DNA of 32,531 nucleotides from Acidimicrobiaceae bacterium (GTDB lineage Bacteria > Actinomycetota > Acidimicrobiia > Acidimicrobiales > Acidimicrobiaceae): assembly GCA_013044415.1 (NCBI GenBank), contig JABEUO010000109.1, positions 1 to 32,531 on the forward strand, given 5' to 3'. Position numbers and translations under genes: made by a program. The notes below the pieces were generated by a model. That model did no database searches and was not told the DNA's origin. It saw only the letters and a program-made list of their open reading frames with translations. This document shows, piece after piece, positions 1-8,776 of the stretch (the first letter of the stretch is position 1; each line of letters opens with the position of its first letter).

Positions 1-72
1 GGTAGAAGAGGGAAGGCGGGCGAAGAGCGGCCAAAGGCCTACTCTGCCCGCAATCTGTTCACCCGATCCTGA
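1..72 (+). CDS. possible C-terminal end of a rightward gene (partial)
   Basis: The first forward frame is open from base 1 for 23 codons and ends in TGA at 70-72. The encoded tail is basic (many Arg and Lys), as in many C-termini. It would converge on the leftward HIT gene. One reverse frame is also open across the same bases, and 23 codons is too short to prove coding. Not recognised. Bases 73-126 hold nothing I can name. Confidence 0.2.
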   Translation, partial: GRRGKAGEERPKAYSARNLFTRS

Positions 73-126
73 AAGGAAATCGAATCTTGGAACTAGCCAG
101 TTTGTAGACCCAGCTCTATTATGAAA

Positions 127-639
127 CTAAGACCAGGCTTCGCGTATCTTCGTCAATGTGTCACCAAGCGCCTCAGGGATGACTCGCACATCAGCAGTTG
201 CCGTCATGAAGTTTGCATCACCGATAAAACGAGGAACTACATGCAGGTGTACGTGATCGACTATAGCGGCCCCACTTGCGCTACCTAGGTTCATTCCAAT
301 ATTGAATCCAGATGCACCATGGCTGGCCCTCAACGCCTTCACCGCCGTATTGGCCAGTTCTAGGAGCTCCGATCGTGATTCAGCGGTAAGTAGGTCTAAC
401 TCCGCAGCATGGGTCTTTGGAACAATCAATAAATGGCCGGACGTATAAGGATATAGGTTGAGCGCCACCACCGCTGTCTTAGCACGAAATACGACAAGTA
501 ACTCATCGTCTATGCAATCGACATCACCAACTTGGGCGGGGGCGGCTATTTCACAAAGGACACACTCCGGTTCTAGCTTATTCTTCGATAGCTCTCCTGA
601 GAGATAAGCCCCTCTCCATCCCGCCCAAATCCTTTCCAA
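127..639 (-). CDS. HIT-family hydrolase/Ap4A phosphorylase-like protein
   Basis: A 170-residue protein with the histidine-triad signature DHVHLHVVPR near residue 130, followed by GDANFM. That is the arrangement of the mycobacterial HIT protein Rv2613c, an Ap4A phosphorylase. The family hydrolyses or phosphorolyses dinucleoside polyphosphates and similar nucleotide conjugates in the cytoplasm, with the middle His as nucleophile. The start is TTG at 639, only 3 bp after the thrS stop, and is preceded by a strong GGAGGT about 6 bases upstream, so I accept this start. It is the last gene of the leftward fno-mshC-thrS-HIT block. The thrS-HIT adjacency matches mycobacteria, where pgsA follows; no pgsA start is visible before the window edge. 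The exact substrate is inferred. Confidence 0.9.
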   Translation of the reverse strand: MERIWAGWRGAYLSGELSKNKLEPECVLCEIAAPAQVGDVDCIDDELLVVFRAKTAVVALNLYPYTSGHLLIVPKTHAAELDLLTAESRSELLELANTAVKALRASHGASGFNIGMNLGSASGAAIVDHVHLHVVPRFIGDANFMTATADVRVIPEALGDTLTKIREAWS

Positions 640-641
640 AC

Positions 642-2615
642 CTAGACCTCCGTCTCTAGCAGAAGGTCAGGTGGGAGAATTTCCTCCTTGATCGACTCCA
701 CGAAAGCCTCAACTGGTACACCACGGTTGGGGGTCTCTGAACCTCTTCTGTTGACACCGACCGTCTTTGCACTCACGTCGTCGTCACCCACAACTAAAAT
801 GTACGGAATCTTATCCAGTTTTGCCTTACGAATCCTCGAGCCGAGTGGCTCGGTTGCATCAACAACTTCTACCCTGGCGCCGACGACTGCCAATCTACTC
901 ACGACCTCCTGGGCGTAATCTTCATGATCCTTTCGCACTGGCAGAACCTGAATTTGCGACATCAGCAGCCACATCGGAAGCGCGCCAGCATAGTGTTCGA
1001 GCAGGATAGCGAAAAATCTCTCAACTGAACCAAACAGTGCCCTATGGATCATGTATGGTCGACGTCTTTGGTTATCGTGATCCACAAAATTCATGTCAAA
1101 TCTCTGTGGCATCTGGAGGTCAACTTGAAGCGTGGAGACCTGCCAACGTCGACCGATAGCGTCTTTTAGATGTACGTCAATCTTTGGCGCATAGAAGGCC
1201 CCCTCTCCCTCAGCTATGACATAGGGTATCCCGGAAGCCTCAAGCGCACTTTGAAGTGCCGAAGTCGCCTCCTCCCACTCGGCGTCCTCGCCTACGGACT
1301 TGTCCGGCCTGGTAGCAAGCTCTGCTTCAAAGTCCCTCAGGCCAAATGACCTGAGCATTGCGAGTACAAACTTGAGCAACCTAGTCAGCTCGTCGGCGAG
1401 TTGCGATGGTGCACAAAAGATGTGTGAATCGTCCTGGGTAAGTCCACGCACCCGCGCCAGACCATGGAGGACCCCTGACCTTTCGAATCGGTAGACCGTA
1501 CCAAACTCGAAGAGGCGAAGGGGCAACTCTTTATACGATCTGAGCTGGGAGCGGAAGATCAAGATATGCATGGGGCAGTTCATGGGTTTGGGGTAATATG
1601 TTGCCCCTTCCATCTCCATCGGAGGGTACATCCCGTCTTTATACCAACCAAGGTGACCTGAAATTTCATAAAGTGTAGACTTTGCGATATGAGGTGTCCA
1701 GGCCAGTTGATATCCAGCCTTGATATGGGCCTTGCGGGACATCTCCTCCATCTGATAGCGAATGAAGGCACCCTTTGGGTGAAAAACGGGTAGTCCCCCG
1801 CCAATCTCAACTGGAAAATGAAATAGATCCAGTTCTGCGCCTATCCTGCGATGATCTCGCTTCTCAGCCTCTTTGAGCCTGTGAAAATGCTCTTCGAGCT
1901 GAGCTTTTGAACTCCAAGCAGTTCCATAGATCCTCTGCAGCTGCTCCTTTTTCTCGTCTCCTCGCCAATAAGCTCCCGCGACCCTTAAAAGCTTGAAATG
2001 ACCGAGTTGGCCAGTATGGCCGACGTGTGGTCCCCTGCACAGATCGACGAATTTGTCGGCATTTCGATATACCGAGACCCCTCTGTCACTAACACCTTCC
2101 GCCAACGCTTCATCCGCTAGGTCCTGAACTTGCTTGATGATTTCAGTTTTAAAAGGCTGATCACTAAAGACCTCTAAGCCCGATTCATAACTGAGTTCTT
2201 CCCTAGAAAATGGTTGTTTTTCGGATATAATCTCACGCATTTTGGCTTCAACCGACAAGAGATCGTCATCGGTAAATCTCTGGTTCTCCGGCAGCTCAAA
2301 GTCATAATAAAAGCCATCGGCGATCGATGGTCCAATAGCGTACTTTGCGCCTGGATATAGCTCTAAAACTGCTTGCGCCATGACGTGAGCCGTTGAATGT
2401 CTGATTACAGAGAGTCCATCTGGCGAGCCAGCCGAGACAAACTCGACCACCGAGCCGTCTGAGACCATGGTCGAAAGGTCGGTCAGCGTGCCGTTAACTT
2501 TTGCCGAAATCACCCCCGCAGGACGCGGGTCAATAGACCTGAGTACGTCCAGCACGGTTACGGCACCTTCAAACTCATGGACGCTCTCGCCCAGAACACT
2601 AATCTTTGTCAACAT
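642..2615 (-). CDS. thrS: threonyl-tRNA synthetase
   Basis: Full-length class II synthetase of 657 residues that charges tRNA-Thr in the cytoplasm. In order: an N-terminal TGS domain (about 1-62); the SAD editing domain carrying HSTAH (73-77) and a downstream CRGPHVGHTG stretch that supplies the other metal ligands; the catalytic core with the MNCPMH zinc-cysteine motif and a GLARVRGLTQDD segment; and a C-terminal anticodon-binding domain (about 545-645). The start is ATG at 2615 with GGAG four bases before it. A 52-bp gap separates it from mshC upstream. The HIT gene begins 3 bp after its stop, so the two are probably cotranscribed. I saw no T-box or other leader signal in the short gap. Confidence 0.97.
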   Translation of the reverse strand: MLTKISVLGESVHEFEGAVTVLDVLRSIDPRPAGVISAKVNGTLTDLSTMVSDGSVVEFVSAGSPDGLSVIRHSTAHVMAQAVLELYPGAKYAIGPSIADGFYYDFELPENQRFTDDDLLSVEAKMREIISEKQPFSREELSYESGLEVFSDQPFKTEIIKQVQDLADEALAEGVSDRGVSVYRNADKFVDLCRGPHVGHTGQLGHFKLLRVAGAYWRGDEKKEQLQRIYGTAWSSKAQLEEHFHRLKEAEKRDHRRIGAELDLFHFPVEIGGGLPVFHPKGAFIRYQMEEMSRKAHIKAGYQLAWTPHIAKSTLYEISGHLGWYKDGMYPPMEMEGATYYPKPMNCPMHILIFRSQLRSYKELPLRLFEFGTVYRFERSGVLHGLARVRGLTQDDSHIFCAPSQLADELTRLLKFVLAMLRSFGLRDFEAELATRPDKSVGEDAEWEEATSALQSALEASGIPYVIAEGEGAFYAPKIDVHLKDAIGRRWQVSTLQVDLQMPQRFDMNFVDHDNQRRRPYMIHRALFGSVERFFAILLEHYAGALPMWLLMSQIQVLPVRKDHEDYAQEVVSRLAVVGARVEVVDATEPLGSRIRKAKLDKIPYILVVGDDDVSAKTVGVNRRGSETPNRGVPVEAFVESIKEEILPPDLLLETEV

Positions 2616-2667
2616 CGACTCCGCAGTTTTCCCTGTCGCGCGAATAGTCCACAGCGACTAGTCCAGA

Positions 2668-3828
2668 TTAGATCACTATTCCCAATAGTGAGGCGGCTAG
2701 CGAAACACCCTCTCCACGCCCCACTGCTTCGTCCATCGCAATGAGGGCGGCTGGGACGTCTAGATCGTCGTCTAGGGCTACCCGCACCTCCTCTAGTGCA
2801 CCTTCACCTTCACCGGCTTTTTGGTATCTCGCCAACCTCGATGTAGCGACTTCGAGCAGTTCGCCGCTCCACTCCCAAGAATGTCTGTAGTGGTTTGAAA
2901 TTATCGCAAGTCGAACGACGCGTGGGTCGTGTTCATGCAGAAGGTCACCTACGAATACTAGGTTTCCAAGCGATTTCGACATCTTCACGCCGTCAAGATT
3001 CACCATTCCAACGTGCATCCAGTACTTTGAAAATACCTCCTCAGATGCAGATTCCGCCTGAGCGGCTTCGCATTCGTGATGAGGAAAGATAAGGTCCGAT
3101 CCGCCGCCATGAATATCAATAGTCGTACCCAGTTCCCGCATGGCTAGTGCAGAGCATTCGATATGCCAACCAGGACGCCCCCTTCCCCATCTGGATTCCC
3201 AAAAGGGCTCGCCATCCTCTGGAGCTTGCCACAGCAAGAAGTCGAGTTTATTTCTCTTTGCGGGATCTTCTGGATTCCCGCCTCGTTCCCGAGCAAGATC
3301 GATCATCTCTTCATAGGAGTAATGGCTTATCTTCCCGAAATCTTTTGCGGTTGTAACATCGTAATAAACCGATCCGTTAGCCTGATATGCGTGGCCCTTG
3401 TCCATTAGCGCATCTACCAGATTCAAAATCTCCGCAATCGCCGACGTTGCCCTCGGTTCCGAGTGCGGCTGGACCAGTCCTAGGGCACCCATATCTCGGT
3501 CAAATTTAGCCATCTCCGATGCAGCTAGGTCGAGGTAAAAGACTCCAAGTTCCTTAGCCTTTCTCAGAATGTCGTCATCGACGTCAGTTACATTTCTTAC
3601 GCAGGAGGTTTGATGACCCAAATCACGCAGTCGCCTCTGCAAAATATCAAAAGTAAGGTAAACCGCGGCATGGCCAATATGGGCTGCGTCGTACGGTGTG
3701 ATGCCGCAGGTGTACATCTTGACAACCGGGCCCACTTCAAGGGGAACTTTGTCTTGCGCCGCCGTATCAAATATGTGAATCAATTTCTCTGCCCTACTAC
3801 TTCGGAATTCCAATGACTCTAATTGCAA
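2668..3828 (-). CDS. mshC: cysteine:glucosaminyl-inositol ligase (mycothiol biosynthesis)
   Basis: Joins cysteine to GlcN-inositol with ATP in mycothiol synthesis. The fold is that of a cysteinyl-tRNA synthetase core: CGITPYD (41-47), HIGH (50-53), NVTDVDD (79-85), the zinc site with GWHIEC (Cys225), GGGSDLIFPHHE, and KMSKS (282-286). CGITPYD in place of CysRS's CGPTVYD, the RPGWHIECSA context and a length far below CysRS mark MshC. The 386-residue reading starts at a TTG (3828) inside the fno gene. A second TTG at 3783 lies just beyond the fno stop and has AGGGCAGAG upstream. It may be the true start, giving 371 residues that begin close to the usual FDTA strand. Both are shorter than the usual length of about 410, the shortfall being at the C-terminal end. 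It sits between fno and thrS in one leftward block. Confidence 0.9.
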   Translation of the reverse strand: MQLESLEFRSSRAEKLIHIFDTAAQDKVPLEVGPVVKMYTCGITPYDAAHIGHAAVYLTFDILQRRLRDLGHQTSCVRNVTDVDDDILRKAKELGVFYLDLAASEMAKFDRDMGALGLVQPHSEPRATSAIAEILNLVDALMDKGHAYQANGSVYYDVTTAKDFGKISHYSYEEMIDLARERGGNPEDPAKRNKLDFLLWQAPEDGEPFWESRWGRGRPGWHIECSALAMRELGTTIDIHGGGSDLIFPHHECEAAQAESASEEVFSKYWMHVGMVNLDGVKMSKSLGNLVFVGDLLHEHDPRVVRLAIISNHYRHSWEWSGELLEVATSRLARYQKAGEGEGALEEVRVALDDDLDVPAALIAMDEAVGRGEGVSLAASLLGIVI

Positions 3829-4453
3829 CCCTAGTCTTGTAACGAATATTCAAATTAACTAGAACTGCAGTCATGGCCTCTATCGGTCCAGCCTGAGCCA
3901 ACGAACCGGCAAAGAAGCTATTCATTCCAGGAAAGCCACCCAAAAGATCTACCACTTCGTAACCAGCCTGTTCGAAATCGGAGCAAACTAAAACATCTGC
4001 CTCTATCGGAGCAGAAATCCTTCCAAGTTCCTTTGCGGGCACGTGATGTAGGGCGGCGACCACCCTGGAATTGCGAAGAGATGCCTGTAGTGTCTGGGCC
4101 GCCGATCCCCTAAAAGGAATTACCGCCTGCAGTTCGGAGCCAACCCTCATCAGGGCATTTGCCATTGATATCACCGTTTTACCGGCAAGTGATCCCTCCA
4201 GCGGTTCAACGACCTTTAGCATTGTGTCCCATGGTGTCGCCACCACCACTAGCTCGCAATCCGCCGCACGCAGATTTGTTCCACCAAAGAGTTGTAGGTC
4301 AGTTCTTTCGGTACCCTGAAGGGCATCTACTACCACCTGTGATGCTCTTGATTCATCCCTCGAACCTACCCATACGCTGTGACCAGCGCTAGCGAGCCGC
4401 AACGCAAGGGAACTTCCAGCGGGGCCTGTACCACCGAGAATACCTATATCCAC
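3797..4453 (-). CDS. fno: F420-dependent NADP oxidoreductase
   Basis: A 218-residue protein that moves hydride between reduced coenzyme F420 and NADP+. The N-terminus is a Rossmann fold starting at residue 3 with GILGGTGPAGSSLALRLA, then WVGSRD, the usual NADP-2'-phosphate pocket of this family. The middle has VVVATPW and KTVISMANAL, and the C-terminal part has LLGGFPG followed by a helix typical of Fno. The start is GTG at 4453, with AAGG about eight bases upstream. It is the first gene of the leftward block and diverges from fabI across 88 bp that must hold both promoters. Its stop lies inside or just before mshC, depending on which mshC start is used. Together with mshC it points to an F420- and mycothiol-using actinobacterium. 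Confidence 0.88.
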   Translation of the reverse strand: MDIGILGGTGPAGSSLALRLASAGHSVWVGSRDESRASQVVVDALQGTERTDLQLFGGTNLRAADCELVVVATPWDTMLKVVEPLEGSLAGKTVISMANALMRVGSELQAVIPFRGSAAQTLQASLRNSRVVAALHHVPAKELGRISAPIEADVLVCSDFEQAGYEVVDLLGGFPGMNSFFAGSLAQAGPIEAMTAVLVNLNIRYKTRVAIRVIGIPK

Positions 4454-4541
4454 CTTCTACCTTCTCTCAAAATGGAGCGTAACTGCCAGGTTATGACGAA
4501 ATAGACGCTAACTTTTGTGAAGTCTAGACACGGGAGGCGAA

Positions 4542-5315
4542 GTGGGGATTCTCAACAACAAACGGATCTTGGTTACAGGAGTCCTAACCGAATCATCTAT
4601 TGCATTTGGAATTGCCGATCAAGCCCAAAAAGAGGGCGCCAAGGTAATTCTGAGTGGTTTCGGTAGGGGGCTGTCTATCACACAGCGCGCCGCAAAGAAG
4701 CTTGACCCAGTCCCGCCGGTTATAGAGCTAGACGTCATGAACCAACAAGACCTAGACGATCTACCAACCAAAATATCCGATCAAATCGGCGGCCTCGATT
4801 GTGTAGTCCATTCAATTGGATTTGCACCTTCGGCGTGCATTGACGGAGAGATGTTCGACGCAGCATGGCCAGACGTTGCCACGGCGATTGAGGTCTCTAC
4901 CTACTCCTTCGCCTCATTGACAAAGGCAACCTTAGGACTGTTGGAATCGGGCGAAAGCCCTTCGGTCGTTGGACTCGATTTTGACGCCACTGTAGCATGG
5001 CCGGGCTATAACTGGATGGGGGTCGCTAAGGCGGGCTTGGAATCTTTGTGCAGGTACTTAGCACGGGATCTCGGACCAAAAGGTATCCGAGTCAACCTGA
5101 TTAGCGCAGGGCCCATCAGGACAATCGCAGCGAAGTCGGTAGGTAGTTTCTCTAGCTTTCAAGACAGCTGGGGAGAAAAGGCGCCCTTGGGCTGGGACCC
5201 AAAGAGTAACCTGGCAGTAGCAAGATCTACCGTCGCGTTACTTTCTGACTTCTTCCCCTCTACAACTGGGGAGGTCATACACGTCGACGGTGGTTTCCAT
5301 GCCATAGGTGCGTGA
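4542..5315 (+). CDS. fabI: enoyl-ACP reductase, FabI/InhA type
   Basis: NADH-dependent reduction of trans-2-enoyl-ACP in fatty-acid synthase II. The 257-residue short-chain dehydrogenase fold has the FabI-type nucleotide loop (VTGVLTESSIAFGIA, 11-25) in place of a classical TGxxxGxG. It has DVMN near residue 64, SIGFAP (91-96), the catalytic Tyr156 and Lys163 in YNWMGVAK, and AGPIRT after the helix. This spacing and YNWM resemble mycobacterial InhA (Tyr158/Lys165) closely. The GTG start at 4542 is preceded by GGGAGG at ideal spacing. It stands alone, divergent from fno and convergent with the next gene, with a hairpin after its stop. Whether it tolerates the longer chains used by InhA cannot be told from sequence. 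Confidence 0.93.
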   Translation: MGILNNKRILVTGVLTESSIAFGIADQAQKEGAKVILSGFGRGLSITQRAAKKLDPVPPVIELDVMNQQDLDDLPTKISDQIGGLDCVVHSIGFAPSACIDGEMFDAAWPDVATAIEVSTYSFASLTKATLGLLESGESPSVVGLDFDATVAWPGYNWMGVAKAGLESLCRYLARDLGPKGIRVNLISAGPIRTIAAKSVGSFSSFQDSWGEKAPLGWDPKSNLAVARSTVALLSDFFPSTTGEVIHVDGGFHAIGA

Positions 5316-5330
5316 TTTTGACTCGATGGA

Positions 5331-5349
5331 CCAACTTCGGCTAAGTTGG
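5331..5349. terminator. hairpin between convergent genes, possible terminator
   Basis: A perfect 7-bp stem (CCAACTT at 5331-5337 with AAGTTGG at 5343-5349) around a 5-base loop, in the 86 bp between the fabI stop and the end of the leftward gene at 5402. Short outer arms, GACTC and GAGTC, may extend it. There is no clear T-run on either strand, so intrinsic termination is only suggested by position. Confidence 0.35.
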
Positions 5350-5401
5350 CAGAGACTGAGTCGAGGGTAAGGCGGAAACTCTCCTTGGCTGAATCCAGCT
5401 T

Positions 5402-6346
5402 TCAAGAAGTCCTAAGCGCTACTAGTCCCAAAACTAGATAGTTAGCGATATCACCTCTTGTTTGGAGTGTAGGCAACTCACCCGATTGACCATCCAAAAA
5501 CCAGTTTCCAGTCCAATTTTGAAGTACTACCACCGAGTGCGTCCCCGGGTTAAGCCACATGTGATCTATTCCTCCTATCGGCCAAGGTGCGCCGCTAGTT
5601 TCGAATGGCCCAGAGTACTGATCGCCGCCATCGAATGACACTTCAAAGCTCGACTTCGCAGATATTGTCAGTTCGCCGAGGGGGGTCGAACTCGATAGGG
5701 AGCAGTGTGTAACATCACCGGTCAGCAAATAAGAGGTTATGCCGACAACTCCATACCCAGGGGGGATTGTCGGTAATGGAATCGGCAACTGCTTGATTAG
5801 CTGTGTCGACCACTCACTGTCTGCAACTTCGGAAGGGGTAGGGAGGTTCGCCTTCCGCCCCCTTCCAGACTTGCAGATTCCAACAACATTGCTCAAGTAC
5901 CTGCTAACCACCTCAGCAGCGGCGAGTCCGAGGAGATCTGACCCAAATGGATCTTTCTGTGCAGCCGTATCAAGTACGCAGGGATTTACTGGCGTCGACT
6001 GGACAGCACCGCCCGTCCAAGCCCCTCCCGGCGATCCTAAACTTACACTCCTGGACGAGCTGGAATTTGACTTTCCACCCTTGACCGTTTCTCCACCCCC
6101 ACCCATATTGACTACGATCTGACCCGGCTCGCTTCCTCTGGTCACTTTCACGTACGAAGTCCTCGAACCGAGAAGTTGGCCCGAAGGTAAACTTGTACTT
6201 CCAATACCGGCCAGTAGGGCGAAAGAAGTACAAAATACCAGCAGCCCTCGTGTCACCACCGGGCCGAATCCCCCAATCACAGCACCTCTATGCCTTTTCA
6301 CCACCGAACTCCATTGCACAACCAAAGACTTCCGACAGGGGGCCAA
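5402..6346 (-). CDS. secreted or membrane-anchored protein of unknown function
   Basis: Not recognised. The 314-residue reading begins at TTG 6346. GTG codons at 6304 and 6301, with TGGAG just upstream, are more likely starts and place a basic patch (KRHRG) directly ahead of a hydrophobic segment (LLVFCTSFALLAGIG). That is the pattern of a signal peptide or N-terminal anchor. After it come a Gly/Ser-rich low-complexity stretch (GGGGETVKGGKSNSSSSRS), three isolated cysteines, a proline-rich PIPLPTIPPGYG piece, and a C-terminal beta-rich part with several Trp residues (WPIGG, MWLNPGTHSVVV, NWTGNWF), suggesting an extracellular beta domain. It is monocistronic and convergent with fabI. Codon use looks ordinary for the window. 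Expression outside the cytoplasm is inferred only from the N-terminus. Confidence 0.7.
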   Translation of the reverse strand: MAPCRKSLVVQWSSVVKRHRGAVIGGFGPVVTRGLLVFCTSFALLAGIGSTSLPSGQLLGSRTSYVKVTRGSEPGQIVVNMGGGGETVKGGKSNSSSSRSVSLGSPGGAWTGGAVQSTPVNPCVLDTAAQKDPFGSDLLGLAAAEVVSRYLSNVVGICKSGRGRKANLPTPSEVADSEWSTQLIKQLPIPLPTIPPGYGVVGITSYLLTGDVTHCSLSSSTPLGELTISAKSSFEVSFDGGDQYSGPFETSGAPWPIGGIDHMWLNPGTHSVVVLQNWTGNWFLDGQSGELPTLQTRGDIANYLVLGLVALRTS

Positions 6347-7285
6347 ACCCCGACACCAGATTATTCTTACTCCAGTCGTGTCATTATTTCAAGCAATACC
6401 GCCACTTCTTTTCTGGTCGATTCGAGCAACTCCACTCCGCAGGACACCTTGCGGGAGACAAATCGCCTGTACTCACCCACTTAATGAATGCGATCACTTA
6501 CTCAGAGAACCAGCATATAAAGTGACCGCCAGCCGTAAATTAAACTTCCTAGGATCACTCCCCGCCCACTGCCCCATCAGCTGTTCACCGTTTCATCTGG
6601 GTGGTAGGAGTCAGCTCATCTACATGCGCCACTTGCAAGGTTCCGTTTACAACATTCCGTCTTAGGCCTGATTCTCACTCGATCACCACAAGGGACACAT
6701 TGACTTTTCGGCAGCGCAGCCTAATGTGTTCAACCTCAAAGAGGGAGAAACGACCAGGACATGGAACTCAATTTGTGATACGCCTTAGACTCTCTTTTTT
6801 GTCCAAGCGGCGATAGTTCAGGGAGCTTTGGTGCTTCATAAGATGTGAGCGCGAGCAATTGGTTCGGACTGAGAGGCGATTGTACAGCGTTATCTCGCCA
6901 CTTGGTGAGGGGATTGGGTTTCAACTCGTGATAACGAGTAACTATGTGCGAAGTTATGCAATCTGCAAATAAGTGCTCTCGTCGGCTAAATACCATCACA
7001 CAAAATCGGGCGACTCCAATTGGTCTGCGACTCACAATAAATCTCGGGTCGGATAGCAAAATCATGACTCCCGCAAACAATGTTCCGCAGCGGCAACTAT
7101 AAGTGATTACCAGCAAACTTCAAACGATAGCTAAATATCCTAGCGCATTATTAAACTCATTAGCGCTCAGCATTTAGAGACTTTACGATGCGAGCACGAA
7201 CTACTTTATGCCATTTTAAATCAGGATACTAGGAATTCTTAGCCTGCCGGACGGTGGAACTCTCCGGCGGCATGGTGAACTTCCC
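6347..7285. other. gene-poor interval
   Basis: About 940 bases without a gene I can support. Short open frames exist on both strands, the longest a leftward frame at 6736-7116, but none shows a recognisable domain, a good ribosome site or sensible composition (many Cys, His, Ser and Arg clusters). I saw no tRNA-like T-loop (GGTTCGA), no transposase remnant and no terminal inverted repeats. The composition is somewhat more AT-rich than the flanking cob genes. It presumably holds the promoter of the leftward gene ending at 5402 and the terminator of the Fic-like gene. Confidence 0.5.
7246..7268 (-). terminator. hairpin after the Fic-like gene, possible terminator
   Basis: GCCGGA (7246-7251) pairs with TCCGGC (7263-7268) around an 11-base loop, 18 bp past the stop of the leftward AbiEi-Fic gene. 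A flanking C/G pair may extend the stem. No U-tract follows on the leftward strand, so this is a positional guess. Confidence 0.3.
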
Positions 7286-8776
7286 CTATGGATTTATCTC
7301 TAATTCAGAAATATCAACTCTAATGTCCTTCAGAACTAGCCCGAGGTCTTGATAGTCCGATTTACCTGTTGATTCCTGCCGAGCTATAAACCGATTTATC
7401 AAAATGCCAGAATCAATTGAGTCTCGATCTGTGAGCAACCTGGAGAATTCACTGTTGCCATCTACGACCGGAAAGATAATCCTGCACTCGCCGACGCTAC
7501 TGAGTACCGAGTTTAATACAATACTTGCAATCTGCTCATTTGCAAATTCAAAAGGCCTGATAAAAGAGATCAACACATAGAGGCCAATCGCAAATCCTAA
7601 GTTGGATTCCAACCCTACTATTGATTCAAATCCTATCGACAAAAGGTCGCTAACTGAAGGACCACTTCCTAGCGCAGTGGCTGACGGAGCGCCACTCTGA
7701 TCCTTAAATAATCCTGCAGACACCTCAACTGATCCCCCAAGGAATTTTGAATGTAGACCCTTTAGTATTGATATAAATTTCTCAGACGTGTTGACATCTC
7801 TCGTCACGTCTGTGCGGCCCGACACTAGAGAATAATGCCTCATGAAATACGAATCATCTTGACCCCTCTCCGCCAACATCACAGAACGTAGTGCCTTTTT
7901 CAAAAGCGGGCCATTGTCGGTCATTCCGTCTAGAATCCCTGACATATAAAAAGCCTCTACGAATGGTCTATAGGTCCACTTTGCCTCGGACTCATCAACC
8001 ATAAAAGCACCTGGTTGGACTCTACCGATCCCCTCTGAAACTAAATGCAATAGGTCCAATAACTCGCTTGCAAGGTCGGGGCGGGATTCCGAAATTCCTC
8101 CCGCCCCTCCCTGTGGACCCTCGAGTTCAATCGGCTTACTCTTGCCGACCGATCCATCAAGTGACACCCCTTGGCCAGCATTATCTAAATCAGCAACCAG
8201 GATCCGCTTAAGCATTAACTCGGCTCTCGGAATCAGATCATCATTGAGACCAAGGAGTTCAACAAGTCGAGGGACTCCTCCCATCAACTCAGCAAGCCGA
8301 TTCCCATCACAGCCGGCAAATTTCCCTCGGATGAAGTTTGACAATTCAAAGTCGGAAAGGGTTCTCGCCGGTTTCCCCCGGACAGCTCGGCTAGGAAGGA
8401 GGTTCTCCAAAACGGCCCGAAGCGGGGAGGCTTGAAACAGACCACCAGGCAGCGCAATATCACCCTCGATTGGTCCACGGCCTTGCCGCACTGAAACGAC
8501 TAACCCGGGGAGCACAATCTGTCGCGCCTTGGAAGGTCTTGCAAGAAAAAGAAGACCATTGTGAGGACCACCACAGAGCACGGATCTATCTGTCACCACG
8601 GAATTGGGCAGCATATGTCCGAGTATCACCTGCCACTCCTGCCCCACTACCGCAGCTGGATCCAAAACATTATCAGTATAGATGCCTGGAGCAATCCTCA
8701 CAATTGAACCAGCTTTGTGCAACCCGTGAATAGTCGCTGGCGGCTTATCGCCAGGAAAAAACAGACTTGCCACCAT
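7286..8776 (-). CDS. AbiEi-like DNA-binding/Fic fusion protein with a degenerate Fic motif
   Basis: The start is ATG 8776 with GGAAGG upstream; an earlier GTG at 8800 is less likely. Residues below count from 8800. The N-terminal part (about 10-155) resembles the AbiEi antitoxin/winged-helix family: LHKAGSIVRIAPGIYTD, a P-x-SVVTDRS strand, then LPGG and AVLENLLPSRA. The C-terminal half follows large Fic proteins: PFVEAFYMSGILDG (279-292) sits where these have the S-x-x-x-E-G inhibitory motif, then LHSKFLGG and AGLFKD, the core helix, and GECRIIFPVV after it. The catalytic HPFxDGNGR is replaced by RPFEFANEQ (415-423), losing the catalytic His, the acidic residue, the anion-hole glycines and the Arg. 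AMPylation activity is therefore unlikely. The frame is intact over nearly 500 codons. No partner toxin or antitoxin gene adjoins it. Domain calls are from memory of family patterns. Confidence 0.72.
   Translation of the reverse strand: MVASLFFPGDKPPATIHGLHKAGSIVRIAPGIYTDNVLDPAAVVGQEWQVILGHMLPNSVVTDRSVLCGGPHNGLLFLARPSKARQIVLPGLVVSVRQGRGPIEGDIALPGGLFQASPLRAVLENLLPSRAVRGKPARTLSDFELSNFIRGKFAGCDGNRLAELMGGVPRLVELLGLNDDLIPRAELMLKRILVADLDNAGQGVSLDGSVGKSKPIELEGPQGGAGGISESRPDLASELLDLLHLVSEGIGRVQPGAFMVDESEAKWTYRPFVEAFYMSGILDGMTDNGPLLKKALRSVMLAERGQDDSYFMRHYSLVSGRTDVTRDVNTSEKFISILKGLHSKFLGGSVEVSAGLFKDQSGAPSATALGSGPSVSDLLSIGFESIVGLESNLGFAIGLYVLISFIRPFEFANEQIASIVLNSVLSSVGECRIIFPVVDGNSEFSRLLTDRDSIDSGILINRFIARQESTGKSDYQDLGLVLKDIRVDISELEINP

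Noticed and set aside
2668..3828. Annotation as cysteinyl-tRNA synthetase
   Set aside because: CGITPYD in place of CGPTVYD, the RPGWHIECSA context and the short C-terminus fit MshC, not CysRS.
6736..7116. 126-codon leftward frame in the gene-poor interval
   Set aside because: Composition is unlike a folded protein, no ribosome site, no recognisable motif.
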